This document shows positions 1-9,012 of a DNA stretch of 64,000 nt, one piece after another. Numbering within the stretch: the stretch's first letter is position 1; every line of letters begins with the position of its first letter. The stretch spans positions 62,001-126,000 of the forward strand of contig NZ_JAJRCG010000001.1 in assembly GCF_028679125.1 (NCBI RefSeq), given 5' to 3'. Both the position numbers and the translations under genes were made by a program. A model generated the notes under the pieces. The model searched no databases, had not been told where the DNA came from, and was given only the letters and a program-made list of their open reading frames with translations. The stretch comes from Methanoregula sp. (GTDB lineage: Archaea > Halobacteriota > Methanomicrobia > Methanomicrobiales > Methanospirillaceae).

Positions 1-135
1 ATTCTTCCGGTACTGACTGTATAAAGGAATGACGGGCTGTCCTCATCATGATACGCGCCCTGTCACAAACTCACCATCTTTATTGTCTTGTGCGCATAAT
101 GGATACGATTACATACTGATTACAGGAGTCATTTC

Positions 136-1038
136 ATGGTGAAGAAAAATATCCCGAAGACCCCGGAGAAACCGGCAGATGAAGAGTGCAAGAACGAGTG
201 CGGGAGCTGCCCGACCGCAAGCACCTGCGCATCGGCAAAAGGCGGTGCCAAAGGCCTTCCCCCCAAGGCAGACATGGATGTCAAGCACGTGATCCTTGTT
301 CTCTCCGGCAAGGGCGGCGTAGGCAAGTCCACGGTCTCAGTCAACCTTGCGTACGCCCTTTCCAACCACGGCAAGAGGGTCGGTCTCCTCGACCTCGATA
401 TGCACGGTCCCAACATTCCCAAGATGCTCGGGATCGAACAGCACAAGCTCGCGATGATGGACGACAAGATCGAGCCCGTCCATGTCACCGGCATGCTCTC
501 AGTCATCTCAATGGCCTTCCTGCTTCCCGACACGAGCACGCCGATCATCTGGCGCGGCCCCATGAAGATGGCAGCAATCCAGCAGTTCCTCTCCGAGGTT
601 AACTGGGGATCGCTTGACTACCTTGTCGTTGACCTCCCCCCGGGCACCGGTGACGAAGCGCTGACGATTGCCCAGCTTGCCCCCAATGTCCGCGGTGCCG
701 TGATCGTCACCACACCCCAGGATGTCGCAACCCTGGATGCCATGAAGTCCGCGAAGTTCATAGAAAAGCTCAGCCTGCCCGTTATCGGCATTGTTGAGAA
801 CATGAGCGGCATGATCTGCCCCCACTGCGGAGAAGAGATCGATCTCTTCGGCAAGGGTGGAGGAAAGAAGATCGCAGAGGAGCTGAAGGTTCCCTTCCTC
901 GGGTCCATCCCGCTCGACATCGAGATGCGCAAGGCCGGTGACGAGGGCCGCCCGTTCATCATCCGCCGTGCCGACAGCCCCACGTGGAAGAGCGTGGACG
1001 CGGTCATGGAATCGCTCATCAAAGTCGTTGAGGGATAA
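136..1038 (+). CDS. Mrp/NBP35-family P-loop ATPase (Fe-S cluster carrier)
   Basis: A 300-residue member of the Mrp/NBP35/ApbC family, cytosolic ATPases that bind and pass on [4Fe-4S] clusters. The deviant Walker A motif SGKGGVGKST lies near residues 58-67. A Cys-rich N-terminus (four Cys between residues 18 and 31) resembles the NBP35 ferredoxin-like extension, and the CPHC pair at residues 228-231 is the family's bridging-cluster site. The length is normal for archaeal homologues. The next gene starts 3 bp after the stop, so the two are probably cotranscribed. The family assignment is certain; the client proteins cannot be read from sequence. Confidence 0.93.
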   Translation: MVKKNIPKTPEKPADEECKNECGSCPTASTCASAKGGAKGLPPKADMDVKHVILVLSGKGGVGKSTVSVNLAYALSNHGKRVGLLDLDMHGPNIPKMLGIEQHKLAMMDDKIEPVHVTGMLSVISMAFLLPDTSTPIIWRGPMKMAAIQQFLSEVNWGSLDYLVVDLPPGTGDEALTIAQLAPNVRGAVIVTTPQDVATLDAMKSAKFIEKLSLPVIGIVENMSGMICPHCGEEIDLFGKGGGKKIAEELKVPFLGSIPLDIEMRKAGDEGRPFIIRRADSPTWKSVDAVMESLIKVVEG

Positions 1039-1041
1039 GCA

Positions 1042-1350
1042 ATGGACTACCTGCGGATTCTCTCCGGTAAGGAAACCCCCCTCCCGATCTACACGGCAAT
1101 TGTTGCCGCCCTTGAGAATCCGCGTGCATTTCCCGACCTGCTGGAACCGATCTACCGGGAGGCCATGCAGCTCGATGACGAAACACTCGACCGGTTCCGG
1201 TTCTCCTTGATGCGACTCCAGCTCTATGCCGATATCCATCGCAATGAGGATCTGGAACAGGCCATGCAGATCAAGTACGTGGCGCAGGTGCTGGAAAAAG
1301 TGGTGTACGGCTCACTGGTCATGGAGCCGGCCGAGCCCTCTGCGGACTGA
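1042..1350 (+). CDS. Small helical protein downstream of the Mrp ATPase
   Basis: A 102-residue acidic protein that looks largely alpha-helical, with no signal peptide, membrane segment or Cys motif. The ATG follows the Mrp stop by 3 bp, with GAGGG upstream that can serve as a ribosome binding site, so it is very likely translated with the Mrp gene. A T-rich stretch just after its stop suggests the operon ends here. I do not recognise the family. A helper role for the Mrp ATPase is only a guess from position. Confidence 0.7.
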   Translation: MDYLRILSGKETPLPIYTAIVAALENPRAFPDLLEPIYREAMQLDDETLDRFRFSLMRLQLYADIHRNEDLEQAMQIKYVAQVLEKVVYGSLVMEPAEPSAD

Positions 1351-1374
1351 TATTTTTTCATCCCTTTTTCCCCG
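1351..1374 (+). terminator. T-rich terminator after the Mrp operon
   Basis: Two runs of T (six and five) directly follow the stop of the 102-residue gene, the usual form of an archaeal intrinsic terminator. No stable hairpin is seen. Confidence 0.4.
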
Positions 1375-1521
1375 ACCACTATGTTTTTATCGGAGTAAAC
1401 ATGCACTGGTGATACCCTTATGTGCAGACCCGGTAAATACTAAGTAATCAAAAATCTGCACAAGCCCCATCCCGGGCATCGCACGAATACCCAATACCCA
1501 GACACCATATATGGAGAAATA

Positions 1522-1977
1522 ATGACATCACGCATGCAGTCCCCGCACACCACCTGTCCGGGGTGCCAGGAAGAGGTCTTCCTCGATGAACTCGTCGGCG
1601 GCAAATGCCCCTTGTGCGGCTGCACGCTCGAGGACTTCGAGGAGTCGTTTGGGGAGTATGAGGGAATCCTCGACCGCTCCGATCTCTCTTGGCTGATCTT
1701 CAACTACTTCGTGTTCAAGAAGTTCGTTGACCTCGGCGTGCCCCCGCACCAGATCATGGACCTTGTGGCTGCGTACGGACAGAACTCAGAGAAGCCGCCT
1801 GAAGAATGGGACCGGACCACCTTTGTCCTTGAGATCCCGATGAGAGTCTTGGACCGGATCCGGCCGAAATACTGTGCAAAATGCCACCACTGGTTCTTCC
1901 GCGGCGGGAAGAAGCAGATCCGTGGCGATATGCGCAAGACCGATCTCCTGATTGAGTTCGTCTGCGACCGGTGTTAA
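1522..1977 (+). CDS. Two-zinc-ribbon protein, hypothetical
   Basis: A 151-residue soluble protein with Cys pairs at both ends. The N-terminal CPGC and CPLC pairs form one four-Cys zinc site, and CAKC plus CDRC near the C-terminus form a second. Between them lies a helical stretch of about 80 residues. The ATG has GGAG six bases upstream. It stands alone between a terminator and a convergent gene. Small double-ribbon proteins of this kind often bind nucleic acid or regulators, but no specific family is recognised. Confidence 0.7.
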   Translation: MTSRMQSPHTTCPGCQEEVFLDELVGGKCPLCGCTLEDFEESFGEYEGILDRSDLSWLIFNYFVFKKFVDLGVPPHQIMDLVAAYGQNSEKPPEEWDRTTFVLEIPMRVLDRIRPKYCAKCHHWFFRGGKKQIRGDMRKTDLLIEFVCDRC

Positions 1978-2003
1978 TTCCCCTTTTTTCCAACACCCAT
2001 TTT

Positions 2004-3416
2004 TTAGTGACGGTAATGCATTTCCGTTACGTTCCCCATCTGGATATCGACCCATCCAGTCCCGATCGGGAGCGAAGAATCCGCCCGGATTACTGCATCG
2101 TCGAACACGATCTTCCATTCCAGCGGGACGGTGCCCGACAGCTGGCTGGTGGCAGGATCATGGTTGTTGTTCCAGCGCAGTTCTGCTGACAGGACCCGGA
2201 TACTCTCGACGGAGTCGGGATACCGCTTCTTTGCCTCCTGCATCACGGCAAATGTTGCATCCCGCTGGATTATTGTCTGGTCCACGGACCGGGAGAACGC
2301 GAAATCCGGCGTTGACCATTGTTTGTCATACCCGATTACCTCGCCGGACTCCGCGTCTACTGTAACAGATATCCCATCGGTGTCAACTGGGTGATCGAGG
2401 TAGAGGCGCTCCCAGGAAAAGAGATACTGGCCAGCGGAGGGAGCCGATGGTGTCCCCCATGCTTCATAGCGGGATGAGGTCAGGTTGAGCGGGAGAGTTC
2501 CCCCATTCTTCTCGCTGATATAATGGCTGGCGGTTGCCTGTGCTTTTTCCAGGGTTGTTGTTGGTTCTTCCCTGCGGCCGGAAGAGGGAATCTTCTTCCT
2601 GAACGAGACCAGTTCGCCTGTTGTGGCATCAAGGCTGCCGGTGATAAGTGTGGTATTGCCGGAGGCAAGGATGAACATCCAGATTCCTCCCTTGTCGGGA
2701 CTGTTGTAATACCAGGTCCTGATGGTACTGGCACCCGCGTCAGGAAATGCGGAGGTGGCGATTCCTTTTACCTTATCTTCAGAGATGGTGGTGGTTTCCT
2801 GCCCGAAAGCATAGGGTTTCCCGGTTGCGGCATCGATGAAGATTGTGGATTCAGATCCCCCGGTTGTGGATGTAATGGTAAACCCGAAGAGGCTGCCGAC
2901 GGAAGTTGTGGTATAATTCACTTTTGTGATCGTATAGTCCTCTTCGGAATAATAATTTCTGAGTACATCGACTGCGCCCGAAAGGGAGAGAGCACTTCCG
3001 GTGGAATCGACCGGTACCCCGGGAGCGATGATATATCCTGTTGCAGAGGAAGCGGTCTCATCAGGAACCGGCGTTGTGATAACAGAAGCCGTTGTTATTG
3101 CGGGTACTGCTGCTGGAACAGGAGTGCTTTGTTCGACAGGGACGGGAGTGGTCGTAACTGCGGGCACCGGCGTTGTTGCGGGAACCGGGGATGTAACCGC
3201 TGGTGCCAGGGATACCGTTTGGAAAAATCCGGCAAGGATCCAGATAACTGCAATGACAACGGCAATGATAATGCCGGCAATGAGGATCTTCTTTTGTCGT
3301 CTCCGCTGTTGTTTCTCCCGCACTTTCTGACGGTACCGTGCGGGGAGGTACGGTTCGTTGAATTCGTCGTCTCCATTCACTCCCGGCTCACCTGATGTAC
3401 TATCATTGTCCTGCAT
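2004..3416 (-). CDS. Membrane-anchored PepSY/YcdB-like repeat protein
   Basis: A 470-residue protein with a basic cytoplasmic N-terminus (RRRQKK near residue 40), one membrane helix at about residues 43-67, and a Pro/Thr/Val-rich linker to about residue 115. The large extracytoplasmic part has repeated motifs of the type D-A-x-[TS]-G-[KE] followed by a hydrophobic or aromatic residue, as in PepSY or YcdB/YcdC domains, which often inhibit or chaperone secreted peptidases. The Thr-rich stalk resembles those of the PEGA proteins elsewhere in the window. It lies downstream of a second exported protein on the same strand. Topology is well supported; function is inferred from repeat style only. Confidence 0.65.
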   Translation of the reverse strand: MQDNDSTSGEPGVNGDDEFNEPYLPARYRQKVREKQQRRRQKKILIAGIIIAVVIAVIWILAGFFQTVSLAPAVTSPVPATTPVPAVTTTPVPVEQSTPVPAAVPAITTASVITTPVPDETASSATGYIIAPGVPVDSTGSALSLSGAVDVLRNYYSEEDYTITKVNYTTTSVGSLFGFTITSTTGGSESTIFIDAATGKPYAFGQETTTISEDKVKGIATSAFPDAGASTIRTWYYNSPDKGGIWMFILASGNTTLITGSLDATTGELVSFRKKIPSSGRREEPTTTLEKAQATASHYISEKNGGTLPLNLTSSRYEAWGTPSAPSAGQYLFSWERLYLDHPVDTDGISVTVDAESGEVIGYDKQWSTPDFAFSRSVDQTIIQRDATFAVMQEAKKRYPDSVESIRVLSAELRWNNNHDPATSQLSGTVPLEWKIVFDDAVIRADSSLPIGTGWVDIQMGNVTEMHYRH

Positions 3417-3486
3417 CAGGTAAAAAAGCCGGGGGACCGGTCACTCGTATGCACGGCGAAAAAAGGAATCTTGCCGTTATGGCATC

Positions 3487-3879
3487 TCACTCATTCTTTC
3501 CGCCCTTTTCACGGAAGCAGACAAACCAGAGCACAAGGCCTATCAGTATGACAGCGAAGATCACGGCCAGCACCCGCGGGTCGATGGAGAGCCCGATAAC
3601 GCTTGGTCCGTATCCCATGTCACGCGGACCGGGCAGCGTGCTCTGGTTCAGTTCAGCCCGGAAGATCGTGATGGGTGTTGGTTCAGCCCGGTACCCGTTG
3701 TCCACCAGATCACCAACAGAGCCGTTGTACGTGATATTGAGATCTGTTTCCGACAGGGTCATCAGTGATGCATTGCCCGGGCCTGCGGCAGGAACCGCAG
3801 GAACTGCAATCAGGCATGCCAGCAGCAGAACAAAAAAAAGTCTTACAGCAATCCCCGATTTCACGTTGGTAATTGACAT
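3487..3879 (-). CDS. Small exported protein with C-terminal membrane anchor
   Basis: A 130-residue protein with an N-terminal signal peptide (hydrophobic core at about residues 13-30, ending in Ala-rich sequence), an extracytoplasmic domain of about 70 residues with N-x-[ST] sequons, and a C-terminal membrane helix at about residues 101-120 followed by a Lys/Arg/Glu tail. It lies 70 bp upstream of the PepSY-like gene on the same strand, so the two may act together at the envelope. I do not recognise the family. Confidence 0.6.
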   Translation of the reverse strand: MSITNVKSGIAVRLFFVLLLACLIAVPAVPAAGPGNASLMTLSETDLNITYNGSVGDLVDNGYRAEPTPITIFRAELNQSTLPGPRDMGYGPSVIGLSIDPRVLAVIFAVILIGLVLWFVCFREKGGKNE

Positions 3880-3994
3880 ATAATACCCTTAGAAGTTTTG
3901 GGATAGGGGGTAAACAGGTTTGTGGTCAAAAACCGTGTGGAAATATAATGACATGCAGACTGGTCGTAATAGAGCCTTTTTTTATCCCGCACGA

Positions 3995-4270
3995 TTACCA
4001 TTCTACCCGGAAACCATGGTATTCCCCGGTTGCCTGTCCCGGGGTGACGGCAATATGCTCCACCTGGATCACCTCATCGTCACGGGCATGGGCGAGCCGG
4101 ACAAAATCTGCAAGGGACGCCGGGGAACTTTCAGCAACCATCTCCACGGACCCGTCCTGCAGGTTCTTCACGTACCCGTGCACACCAGTGGCATGGGCAC
4201 ATGTTTCAACAAAGTGCCGGTATCCCACACCCTGCACCCGTCCCCGGACAATGGCCGTGATCCGTTCCAT
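3995..4270 (-). CDS. acyP: Acylphosphatase
   Basis: A 91-residue protein with the full acylphosphatase signature. The phosphate-binding loop VQGVGYR near residues 14-20 supplies the catalytic Arg, and the family Asn occurs in the GYVKNLQDGSVE segment near residue 38. It hydrolyses the carboxyl-phosphate bond of acylphosphates such as 1,3-bisphosphoglycerate. The length is exactly that of the family. The gene is monocistronic. Confidence 0.93.
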   Translation of the reverse strand: MERITAIVRGRVQGVGYRHFVETCAHATGVHGYVKNLQDGSVEMVAESSPASLADFVRLAHARDDEVIQVEHIAVTPGQATGEYHGFRVEW

Positions 4271-4649
4271 GCGGTACTTTTGTGGAAATGCGGTATCATA
4301 TACTTTGGCAAATTATTCCCGCCCTTCCGGAATCCGGTTTCCTGCCGGTTGTTGTGGTGCCGGCAGGATACTATGCCGGGCTCTTCTTTTTGTGAAATCC
4401 CCTGTCGGACCAGGATCTTCTGAAGATAACCTGCCCGGGGTGTTCGCTGACTACCGACCAGTTGGACTGTCCGTGGGCGAGGTCAGAATAGCGATCTTCC
4501 CGAAGGGGAATCCATGTCCGCGTTCTCATGAAAACCGTTCCGGTTCTTCCGGTGATTGCCGGATATATCCGGCCGGAATTGCGATGCAGATGTTTTTTAT
4601 AAATGTCCCACTCATCTTATCCGCAACACATAGGCCGGGGTTACAGGGA
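4271..4649. other. Gene-free spacer with the lipoprotein 1 promoter
   Basis: About 380 bp without a convincing gene. Its right end holds a clear TATA box (4593-4603) inside a block that recurs upstream of the second lipoprotein. Short CCGGAA/TTCCGG inverted motifs are frequent. The long open frame through this spacer has no conserved protein features until the lipoprotein start. Confidence 0.5.
4584..4603 (+). promoter_or_regulatory. TATA promoter of lipoprotein 1, duplicated
   Basis: The sequence GCAGATGTTTTTTATAAA ends in a strong TATA box 25-30 bp upstream of the predicted transcript start (~4625). Nearly the same block, GCAGATGTTTTTATAA, precedes the paralogous lipoprotein at 6202-6217, and a short TTATCCGCA element follows both boxes. 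The promoter was therefore duplicated with the gene, and the two copies are probably co-regulated. Confidence 0.65.
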
Positions 4650-5186
4650 GTGAGGTGGCAGGTATTTCTCTTGATGGGCATGCTGGCAGCCGTGATACTG
4701 TGTGCCGGTTGTCTGGATGAAGAGCCCGATATGCCGGTCCTCCCGCCATCCGATGTCGTGCAGCCGGGCCAGGTGATTACCACTACCGGTGATGTAACCG
4801 GTGATGGCATAGCCGGGGGTACAATCGATACCCTCACGTTTACGGTGAAACTTCTGCCCGGTGAAAAACCGGTTGACATGGAACGGATCTCCATTATCTA
4901 TGCCGACACCATCAAGACCGAGACCCTGATCCCGGTAGAGGGCTACATCGGTGATCCCCCGACCAGTACCTGGGGAATCATCAATGTGGCAAATCAGGCG
5001 GGTGCACCCAATAACCGGCTTGAAGCCCAGGAAGAATTTACGATCCGAATCAACCCGAAAGCATACCTTCCTGCAAACCGCATGATCACGATTGTCGTCA
5101 GGACTCCCTCCGGAACACCGCTGACGATCCGCCGGATCGCTCCTCCCGCAGTTCTCAAGGAAAACAACGTGTTCATCCCCTTGTAA
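4650..5186 (+). CDS. Lipoprotein with archaellin-like domain, copy 1
   Basis: A 178-residue predicted lipoprotein. The signal peptide ends in a lipobox (CAGC, Cys near residue 21). The mature part resembles the outer beta-rich domain of archaellins. An early GDVTGDG...TFTV block is followed by KPVDMERISIIYAD. A late block has EEFTIRINP, a PxNR turn and a PLTIRRIAPP ending. The archaellin N-terminal helix is absent, so this is a tethered envelope protein and not a filament subunit. GTG 4650 was chosen because the paralogue aligns from the same V-x-W-Q start. It sits just upstream of a K+ channel gene. The archaellin relationship is my reading from memory of the family; the role is unknown. Confidence 0.72.
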   Translation: MRWQVFLLMGMLAAVILCAGCLDEEPDMPVLPPSDVVQPGQVITTTGDVTGDGIAGGTIDTLTFTVKLLPGEKPVDMERISIIYADTIKTETLIPVEGYIGDPPTSTWGIINVANQAGAPNNRLEAQEEFTIRINPKAYLPANRMITIVVRTPSGTPLTIRRIAPPAVLKENNVFIPL

Positions 5187-5278
5187 TACCGGCCTGCGGC
5201 AGACGTATGGATTCGGATCCTGCTCCCTTTTAAGGTCGGGCGTCGGAATACCAGTACCAGTGAACCGGAGACACTCCC

Positions 5279-6094
5279 ATGGATGACGGGACGGGAACAA
5301 ACCTTGACATGCAGGATATGAAGGATCCCGGCTACGAGATCTTCATCATCCTCGTCTCTGTCCTTTCCGTCATCAACCTCTTCATCACCTGGATACCCGG
5401 GATCGATGGCGATGCCCTCAATGTCCTGGTGGTCATCAATTTCTTCCTGACGATCATCTTCCTGGCGGATTTCCTCTACCGCCTGTTTTCTGCAGGATCA
5501 AAGACGCACTATTTCTTCCGTGACTGGGGGTGGGCGGATCTCCTTGCCAGTATCCCGGCCCTGCGCATCCTCCGGCTGTTCCGGATCTTCAAGGCGTACC
5601 GGCTTCTTCACAAATACGGAACCCGGTATATTATCTGCCAGCTGAAGAAACACCGGGCCGAGAGCGTTCTCTTCATTGTGATCTTCTGTGTCATGCTCGT
5701 GATCGAGAGCGGGGCGTTCCTTGTCCTGATGGCCGAACGGTCAGCCCCTGATGCCAACATCACGACTGCCTCCGATGCCATGTGGTGGGTCTATGTCACC
5801 ATCACAACCGTTGGATATGGTGATCATTACCCGGTGACCTCTGCAGGACGGATGATTGGTATTGGTGTGATGACCATGGGTGTCGGCCTCTTTGGCACCC
5901 TGGCTGGTTTTATTGCAAATAAACTACTCTCCCCGGTGTCCTCCGATGACGGATCGGATAAACCGACCGGTGCCAGAGATACAGATCTGGCTGAAATAAA
6001 GGAAGTCCTGCGGGAGCAGAACCGGCAGAATGAGCAGCTCCAGGCCAGACTGGATCGTATAGAACAGCACCTTGACCGCCGACCACCCCAATGA
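5279..6094 (+). CDS. Voltage-gated potassium channel (six-helix)
   Basis: A 271-residue Kv-type channel subunit. Helices S1-S3 lie at about residues 20-75. S4 follows at about residues 97-117, with Arg/Lys at every third position (RILRLFRIFKAYR). S5, the pore helix and the selectivity filter TTVGYGD (about residues 177-183) come next, then S6. A charged C-terminal coiled coil at about residues 235-265 probably assists tetramer assembly. GGAG is placed correctly before the ATG. The gene lies between two paralogous archaellin-like lipoproteins, which suggests a functional link. Confidence 0.92.
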   Translation: MDDGTGTNLDMQDMKDPGYEIFIILVSVLSVINLFITWIPGIDGDALNVLVVINFFLTIIFLADFLYRLFSAGSKTHYFFRDWGWADLLASIPALRILRLFRIFKAYRLLHKYGTRYIICQLKKHRAESVLFIVIFCVMLVIESGAFLVLMAERSAPDANITTASDAMWWVYVTITTVGYGDHYPVTSAGRMIGIGVMTMGVGLFGTLAGFIANKLLSPVSSDDGSDKPTGARDTDLAEIKEVLREQNRQNEQLQARLDRIEQHLDRRPPQ

Positions 6095-6201
6095 AGATGA
6101 GGTCTCAGTAGTCTGTTTTACCCAGGTCCCCGGTTTTATTATGCATGAAATACTTTCCGGCTGTATTACGGGAGTGGCAACATATCCGGATCTTCGCCGG
6201 T

Positions 6202-6217
6202 GCAGATGTTTTTATAA
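6202..6217 (+). promoter_or_regulatory. TATA promoter of lipoprotein 2, duplicated
   Basis: A near copy of the promoter block of lipoprotein 1 (GCAGATGTTTTTATAA), with the same TTATCCGCA element downstream. The expected transcript start is near 6241, giving a leader of about 20 nt. Confidence 0.65.
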
Positions 6218-6262
6218 GAGCCCTGCCCAGATTATCCGCAGCATAAGCAGGTGTTTCTGGCA

Positions 6263-6802
6263 GTGAACTGGCAATCATATCTTGTGGTCGGTATTCTGAT
6301 TGCGGCGGTACTTATAGCCGGCTGCACGGATGAGGACTCCTCAGTCCCGGTTCCGCCTCCAACGGATGTTGTGCAACCCGGCCAGGTACTGACCGTTGTC
6401 GGGGATGTCACCGGTGATGGCATTCCCGGGGGTACGATCGATACCATCACGATAACCGTGGCACTTGCCCCCGGACAAAAGCCGGTAGATATGGAGAAGA
6501 TCTCCATATTCTATGCGGATACGATCCGGACCGAAACCATTCTCCCGGTGGAGGGCTACCGGGGAGATCCCCCTACGGGATACTGGGGGATACTGGATGT
6601 GAAAAACCAGGTGGGCAATACCAACAACCGGCTGGAAGATCAGGAGCAGTTCACGATTCGTATCAATCCCAAGGCATACCTTCCCGCCAACCGGATGATG
6701 ACCCTCGTTGTCAGAACCTCTGACGGAGCAGTACCCCTGACGATACGGAGGTTCGCTCCCCCGACCATCATCAAGGAGAACAATATTCTCACTCCCCTGT
6801 GA
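6263..6802 (+). CDS. Lipoprotein with archaellin-like domain, copy 2
   Basis: A 179-residue close paralogue of the lipoprotein at 4650. It has a signal peptide with lipobox IAGC, then the same VVQPGQV, GDVTGDG, KPVDMEKIS and EQFTIRINPKAYLPANRM blocks and an LTIRRFAPP ending. GTG 6263 was chosen because its V-x-W-Q start matches the paralogue; another GTG lies 12 bp upstream. It has its own TATA box, so it need not be cotranscribed with the channel gene. Function is unknown; tandem duplication around the channel is plain. Confidence 0.72.
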   Translation: MNWQSYLVVGILIAAVLIAGCTDEDSSVPVPPPTDVVQPGQVLTVVGDVTGDGIPGGTIDTITITVALAPGQKPVDMEKISIFYADTIRTETILPVEGYRGDPPTGYWGILDVKNQVGNTNNRLEDQEQFTIRINPKAYLPANRMMTLVVRTSDGAVPLTIRRFAPPTIIKENNILTPL

Positions 6803-6998
6803 TACCCGTACGGCCTGTACCCTTTTTTCAGGTGATATAAGACGATCAGGGATCGTGAAAGTAGCGTGAAAACCAGCGCATACCTGGGTGAATATGAATG
6901 CCCGGCGATCTGTCCATTCACGCAAAGGATCAGGCGCAGAAAAAAGGATGATGGATCGTTTGTTTGTCTCGTGGAATCGTGCGGTCTGAGGCGCCTTT

Positions 6999-8435
6999 TT
7001 AGTAGGTCCGTCCGACCAGTGTTGCCTTGCCGGGCTTCCCGCAGATAATGCACTTCCCGTCCGTTGATGCAACGTAGGGAGAACGGACTTCAGTGCCGAG
7101 GATACTTGAGGTTGCTTTCTCTTCGATAGCATCACCGCAGCCCCGCTCCCGGCACCAGTGGATGACGGCGACTTTTCCATCGTTCAGCGCGGCATTGAGC
7201 GCATCCATCGTGTCTACTGAGCAGAGGTGCGATTTCGTATGTTCCTCGGCCTTTGTACGGATAGATCCGGTGATCTCGGCGAGCACCTTTGTCACGCCGT
7301 CCGCAACGGTTGCGAGCTCGATCTGGCTCTTCTCGCCCGTCCGCTTCACGGCCATCACTTTCCCGCCGTCGAGATCTCTCGGGCCCAGTTCAAGCCGGAG
7401 CGGCACGCCCCGGAGTTCCCACCAGTAGTATTTCGCACCGGGGCGCATGTCGCGGGTATCCATCTTCACCCGGAAGCCGGCTGCCTTTAAGTCCGCTTCC
7501 AGTTTCGTTGCTGCTGCCAGTACGTCGTCGTGCCGCTTCCCGATCGTGATCGGGACAATGACGGCCTGGATCGGTGCAACAGCTGGCGGGAGGATGAGGC
7601 CCTTGTCGTCGCCATGCATGCTGATGAGGGCCGCAATGCTCCGCTCCGAGATCCCGTAGCAGGTCTGGTTGGCCAGCTGCTGCTCCCCGTTTATATCCTC
7701 GTAGTTGATGGAGAATGTCTTCGAGAAGTGCGTGCCCAGGTGGTGGACCGTGCCGATCTGGAGGGTTTTACCGCCAGGCATGATTGCATCCACAGCGATC
7801 GTGTAATCGGCGCCCGGGAACTTGTCCCAGTCCGGGCGCTTCGAGATGGTGATCGGTATACAGAGCCCGTCATAAAACTCTTTTGTCAGGGCAAGTTCGT
7901 ACTCCACCTGCGCCTCGGCCTCGTCCCATGTGGCGTGGACCGTGTGCGATTCCATGAACGAGGTGATCTCGCGGAGTCGGATCAGGGGCCGGGTCTGCTT
8001 TGTCTCGTACCGGAACGTGTTGACGATCTGGTAATATTTCATCGGCAGGTCCGCGTGAGAGCGGAGCCAGAGCGCGTACATCGGGTAGATCGCGGTCTCG
8101 CTCGTGGGCCTGAGGGCGAGCTTGACATCGAGCGGGGTTCTGCCCCCATGGGTCACCCAGTACACCTCGTCCTCGAAGCCCTTGATGTGCTCGGCTTCTT
8201 TCATGAATTCCTGCTCGGGAATGAGCAGGGGAAAGAGCGTCTCCTGGTGGTCGCGATCCAGCAGTTCGCGGAGCCGGTTGTACACGTATTTGCGGATTGC
8301 AAACCCGTACGGGTACCATACATACAGCCCTTTGACCGGGTAGCGGACATCCATGATCTCTGCCCGCCAGAGAATATCGTTATACCATCCGGAAAAGTCC
8401 TGCTTTGGCGGCAGGGTGCCTGCTTCGTCGTCCAT
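6999..8435 (-). CDS. proS: Prolyl-tRNA synthetase (archaeal/eukaryotic type)
   Basis: A 478-residue class II synthetase that charges tRNA-Pro. It has the short archaeal/eukaryotic architecture without the bacterial editing insert. The RPTSE motif 2 region lies near residue 110, an anticodon-binding domain follows from about residue 275, and the C-terminal zinc domain ends with CIICGKP and a terminal Tyr, as in archaeal ProRS. It is the last gene of an apparent operon with the SpoIIM-like and DUF63 genes, 10 bp after the SpoIIM-like stop. Confidence 0.97.
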   Translation of the reverse strand: MDDEAGTLPPKQDFSGWYNDILWRAEIMDVRYPVKGLYVWYPYGFAIRKYVYNRLRELLDRDHQETLFPLLIPEQEFMKEAEHIKGFEDEVYWVTHGGRTPLDVKLALRPTSETAIYPMYALWLRSHADLPMKYYQIVNTFRYETKQTRPLIRLREITSFMESHTVHATWDEAEAQVEYELALTKEFYDGLCIPITISKRPDWDKFPGADYTIAVDAIMPGGKTLQIGTVHHLGTHFSKTFSINYEDINGEQQLANQTCYGISERSIAALISMHGDDKGLILPPAVAPIQAVIVPITIGKRHDDVLAAATKLEADLKAAGFRVKMDTRDMRPGAKYYWWELRGVPLRLELGPRDLDGGKVMAVKRTGEKSQIELATVADGVTKVLAEITGSIRTKAEEHTKSHLCSVDTMDALNAALNDGKVAVIHWCRERGCGDAIEEKATSSILGTEVRSPYVASTDGKCIICGKPGKATLVGRTY

Positions 8436-8445
8436 GAAAGTCCTC

Positions 8446-9012
8446 TTAAGCTACTAAATGTATGACCACCGGCGTAATAAAAGCCTCGACACACGCAGCG
8501 ATGGCTATCAGCGGGAGAACCCAGAGGAGGAAGATCCGGGCATACTGTTTTGCATCGGTACCGGTATCCCCGTCACCATACCACTCCGCGATCAGGGACT
8601 GGGCCAGCAGGATCCCCAGGGCGCCCGATATGATGAATGCCGGGATCTCGAAGATGCCGTGCGGGACGAGCGCAGCGGCTACGTAGATGGCCGGGTGTTC
8701 CAGGTGGACGATCTCCATGATCGCCCCGATCACGATGCCGTTTAAACTCATGATGAAGATTGTGAGGATACCAAACGAGGCGCCGCCAAGGAAGAGGAGG
8801 ATGCATGCCCCGAGATTGTTGGCAAAGAGTTTTGCGCACATATCAGCGGGATTCTCTATTGACATCGATCCTGCAACCTCTTTCTCAAACAGTTTCATGA
8901 GGTTCTCGCCCACCGCAGGGTCCTGCGCTGATCCAATCCACCCGACACACAGGGTTGTAAAAAAGAGAAGGAGGATAATGATCAGCGCATTCGCCAGCGG
9001 GGAATCAGACAT
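8446..9012 (-). CDS. SpoIIM-family (DUF95) membrane protein
   Basis: A 188-residue integral membrane protein with about five helices and the stage II sporulation protein M pattern, including [19 protein letters not shown] and a [14 protein letters not shown] segment. In Bacillus SpoIIM acts with a peptidoglycan hydrolase complex. Methanogens do not sporulate, so the archaeal role is unknown. Its start overlaps the end of the DUF63 gene by 8 bp, which implies translational coupling, and proS follows 10 bp downstream. Confidence 0.85.
   Translation of the reverse strand: MSDSPLANALIIILLLFFTTLCVGWIGSAQDPAVGENLMKLFEKEVAGSMSIENPADMCAKLFANNLGACILLFLGGASFGILTIFIMSLNGIVIGAIMEIVHLEHPAIYVAAALVPHGIFEIPAFIISGALGILLAQSLIAEWYGDGDTGTDAKQYARIFLLWVLPLIAIAACVEAFITPVVIHLVA

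Noticed and set aside
3873-4649. Upstream extension of lipoprotein 1 to a 437-residue frame
   Set aside because: It would run through the acylphosphatase gene and past the TATA box; the paralogue alignment and lipobox place the start at 4650.
4650-6802. Archaellum (flagellin) operon
   Set aside because: The proteins lack the N-terminal type IV pilin-like helix, have lipoboxes, and no fla/arl accessory genes are near.
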